64,000 nt of DNA, taken from contig PLTZ01000035.1 in the NCBI GenBank assembly GCA_003164715.1, forward strand, positions 30,428 through 94,427. Reading direction: 5' to 3'. Below are positions 62,304-64,000 of this stretch, one piece after another (within the stretch, counting starts at the first letter, position 1; every line of letters starts with the position of its first letter). The translations under genes were made by a program, and so were the position numbers. The stretch comes from Opitutaceae bacterium. Its GTDB lineage: Bacteria; Verrucomicrobiota; Verrucomicrobiia; Opitutales; Opitutaceae. A model generated the notes under the pieces. The model saw only the letters and a list, made by a program, of their open reading frames with translations, did no database searches and was not told where the DNA came from.

Positions 62304-62618
62304 CTACTTCTGAGTCCCTATATCCGGATTCTTCACGATCAGCTTGTAGTCGACCGAGCGGTCGGGCTCCTTGACCATCTTGGAGTCCGCCTCGCACGGG
62401 GGCGCGATCACCGGCATCCTCGAAACCGGCCTTGGCGCCGGTTCGCGCAGCTGATGCTGGCGCTGAAAATCGCTCACGAATCCCGGCGCCCGCTCCAAGG
62501 TGCCCCCCACAAGCGACATGCAGGGCAATTCGATCTTCATGTCGGGAAGCGGGAGCGGCATTTCAAACGCGGCGGCCGCTGCGGGGATCGAGACGACGAG
62601 CGCGACGATCTTCTTCAT
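62304..62618 (-). CDS. Small secreted protein of unknown function
   Basis: 104 residues from ATG 62618. The N terminus (KKIVALVVSIPAAAAAFE) is a signal peptide. The mature part is Pro-rich with two Cys residues (IELPCMSL and APPCEAD), which could form a disulfide in the periplasm, and ends in YKLIVKNPDIGTQK. No family recognised. The gene lies 41 bases before the small membrane protein gene on the same strand. Confidence 0.6.
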   Translation of the reverse strand: MKKIVALVVSIPAAAAAFEMPLPLPDMKIELPCMSLVGGTLERAPGFVSDFQRQHQLREPAPRPVSRMPVIAPPCEADSKMVKEPDRSVDYKLIVKNPDIGTQK

Positions 62619-62722
62619 GGGTTTCACGGGTTGGAGGGTTCGACAGCCAAAATATCCTGATGATCCGCACATGCAATGGCGCGAAAGCGCGAGGCCAGCC
62701 CAAGGCAGGCGACGGTCATAGA

Positions 62723-63154
62723 TCAGCCCGATTTCTCGATCAATTCTATTGGAAGCACCTGTTCCGGAATCGTATGGAGCTTGAGCGCATACGTCACCCA
62801 CACGCCCTTCATCCTGTAGAGGTCGAAGCGGCAGAACAGCGGGCCCTGCGGGAAATAGGCGACAGCGTAGATCCTCCGCAGCCTGGCCGTCGGGCTGTAC
62901 ACGGCGACCACCTCGTAGGACTCCATAGGGCCAAATGCCCCCGGCTTCTCGAATCCCGGGCCCACGTCGGGAGGCAGGCCAATCGTGTCAATATTGGCGG
63001 TCGCCGGCGCACCCTGAAGCCAGATGGCGAGCGCCTCCCTTGATCCCGTCGATTTGTAGGCTTCGAAGCCGTTGGCGATGATCGTGGGAACCTCGGCACA
63101 CGCAGCGGATGCGCACGCTAGCCCGACCAGTAGGAATCTCGTGAAACGTTTCAT
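62723..63154 (-). CDS. Secreted protein of unknown function
   Basis: 143 residues from ATG 63154, with a signal peptide (FLLVGLACASAACAE; the Cys could also suit lipidation). The mature part contains IIANGFEAYKSTGSREALAIWLQGAP and a beta-rich C-terminal half (YEVVAVYSPTARLRRIYAVAYFPQGPLFCRFDLYRMKG), a pattern reminiscent of small periplasmic folds of the NTF2/DUF3887 kind. That likeness is only impression-level. It reads in the same direction as the following small secreted protein gene, about 100 bases away. Confidence 0.62.
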   Translation of the reverse strand: MKRFTRFLLVGLACASAACAEVPTIIANGFEAYKSTGSREALAIWLQGAPATANIDTIGLPPDVGPGFEKPGAFGPMESYEVVAVYSPTARLRRIYAVAYFPQGPLFCRFDLYRMKGVWVTYALKLHTIPEQVLPIELIEKSG

Positions 63155-63297
63155 AATGGATGGTTGAGGTTCGAATGACTCGCGCAGACCCGGGCGGCTG
63201 TTGCTTCCGATAGCTAGCTCGCCTTCCGTTTCGAGGTCAAACGCCCTCCCCTTCAATCGGCCTGATGATTCGCATACCCCTGTTGCGCACGGTCCGC

Positions 63298-63792
63298 CTA
63301 GGCAGGACGACGCGTGGAGGACGTCTCGTCCGGGTTCGTTCGTTGGCCTGGAGCCTCCCCGCATTCCATCAAGACGTGGTTCGCCGTCTCTCCGGTGATA
63401 AAGAATCCCAGCTGGCGATAGAGCCTCTGCGCACGGGCATTCTCTCTTAGCACGTGGAGCCGGATCGGTTTTCGATCCGCCCGAGCCTGGTCAATCAGGC
63501 CACGAATGATTGCGCTTCCGATCCCCTTGCCGCGCCATTTGGAAGCCATCTGGATCTCGTCGAGCCACAGTTCTCCGACCCTGTCCACCAAGGCAACCAA
63601 TCCAGCCGCCATGCCGTCGACCACGACTATCCTCGATATCGTCGGATTCCATCGGGCCGCGAACAACTCGCGCTGAAATCTCTCGTCCCACGGTCCGAAC
63701 TGGCGCTCAACGACCTCACGATATGCCCCCGATTTCAACGCATACGCCCATTCCCGGTCCCCTTCTGAGCATTGCAGGAATTCGTAGCGCAT
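63298..63792 (-). CDS. GNAT-family N-acetyltransferase
   Basis: 164 residues. The acetyl-CoA-binding motif A is MASKWRGKGIGSAIIRGLI, followed by LHVLRENARAQRLYRQLGFFITGET, the usual motif B. The protein lies in the RimI-like range but has a long N terminus (WAYALKSGAYREVVERQFGPWDERFQRELF) resembling small-molecule GNATs. Substrate unknown. Start ATG 63792. The last about 20 residues are polar and probably disordered. Confidence 0.88.
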   Translation of the reverse strand: MRYEFLQCSEGDREWAYALKSGAYREVVERQFGPWDERFQRELFAARWNPTISRIVVVDGMAAGLVALVDRVGELWLDEIQMASKWRGKGIGSAIIRGLIDQARADRKPIRLHVLRENARAQRLYRQLGFFITGETANHVLMECGEAPGQRTNPDETSSTRRPA

Positions 63793-64000
63793 GTGATTCG
63801 GACCAACTTTCTAACGATCCCACAACAAGGATGGCTGGCCTCATGACCTATCAACAGGTGTGACAGAGACCTTCAAGAATCATTAGTCTCCCCCGGGCAT
63901 GTAGCCAAGTGTTGAATCCGGCGCGCTTAGGCGGTTAGCGGACATTAAGCTTCGACCCGGGACGGCAGCCAATTCAATGGTTCTTCCGGTTTCTTAATGG
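63793..64000. other. Right-edge intergenic sequence
   Basis: No gene, hairpin or repeat is recognised in these 208 bases. They may include the control region of the acetyltransferase gene. Confidence 0.4.

Overview
This window looks like a chromosomal segment of a GC-rich, Gram-negative member of the Verrucomicrobiota, probably near Opitutaceae. That is an inference from protein style. The evidence is a secreted protein ending in two copies of a C-terminal module I associate with Opitutus-like genomes, an exosortase fused to an EpsI-type domain, a dense set of secreted plant-polysaccharide hydrolases, RNase Y together with RNase E/G, and weak or absent Shine-Dalgarno sites before many genes. 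I see no rRNA, tRNA, insertion sequence, phage gene or CRISPR array.

Layout. Bases 1-4650 are housekeeping: the end of a WecG/TagA glycosyltransferase, a DnaQ-like exonuclease, a histidinol-phosphatase/IMPase, a PuuD-type membrane protein with a cytochrome c domain, and RNase Y. Bases about 4650-14360 form a visibly A+T-richer surface-polysaccharide island: FkbM methyltransferase, exosortase-EpsI fusion, GT4 glycosyltransferase, Wzx-like flippase, GT9 glycosyltransferase, O-antigen ligase/polymerase and a SAM methyltransferase, with long intergenic stretches. Bases 14359-17433 return to core genes (RodA, RNase E/G). Bases 17556-28137 hold large secreted proteins: an NHL/MBG/BNR mosaic, a GH74-like beta-propeller, an exported bleomycin-hydrolase-type peptidase, an unknown secreted protein and a GT-C-like membrane protein. 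Bases 28446-30057 hold a phosphate-selective porin with two Pho-box-like arrays upstream and a clear intrinsic terminator downstream.

Bases 31630-35815 are the most interesting metabolic locus. An O-acetylhomoserine sulfhydrylase-type enzyme diverges from a RubisCO-like protein, which overlaps a small cupin and is followed by a second PLP transsulfuration-family enzyme. Together they match the parts list of the methylthioadenosine-isoprenoid shunt.

Bases 36537-46537 form a sugar-use region: a leftward SSS symporter-galM-galB set, divergent from a rightward araBAD operon. Bases 47869-58637 add a beta-helix protein, a GH127 beta-L-arabinofuranosidase, an orphan amino-acid-type binding protein, an NCS2-like permease, a TIM-barrel isomerase-like protein, a GH5 and a GH9. 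Arabinofuranosidase, beta-galactosidase and araBAD together suggest growth on arabinogalactan or arabinan-type plant polymers, with GH5/GH9/GH74-like proteins acting on beta-glucans. The last 6 kb carry a DUF2911 protein, a beta-carbonic anhydrase, an exported nitrilase-family protein, a GrpB-family remnant, small secreted unknowns and a GNAT acetyltransferase.
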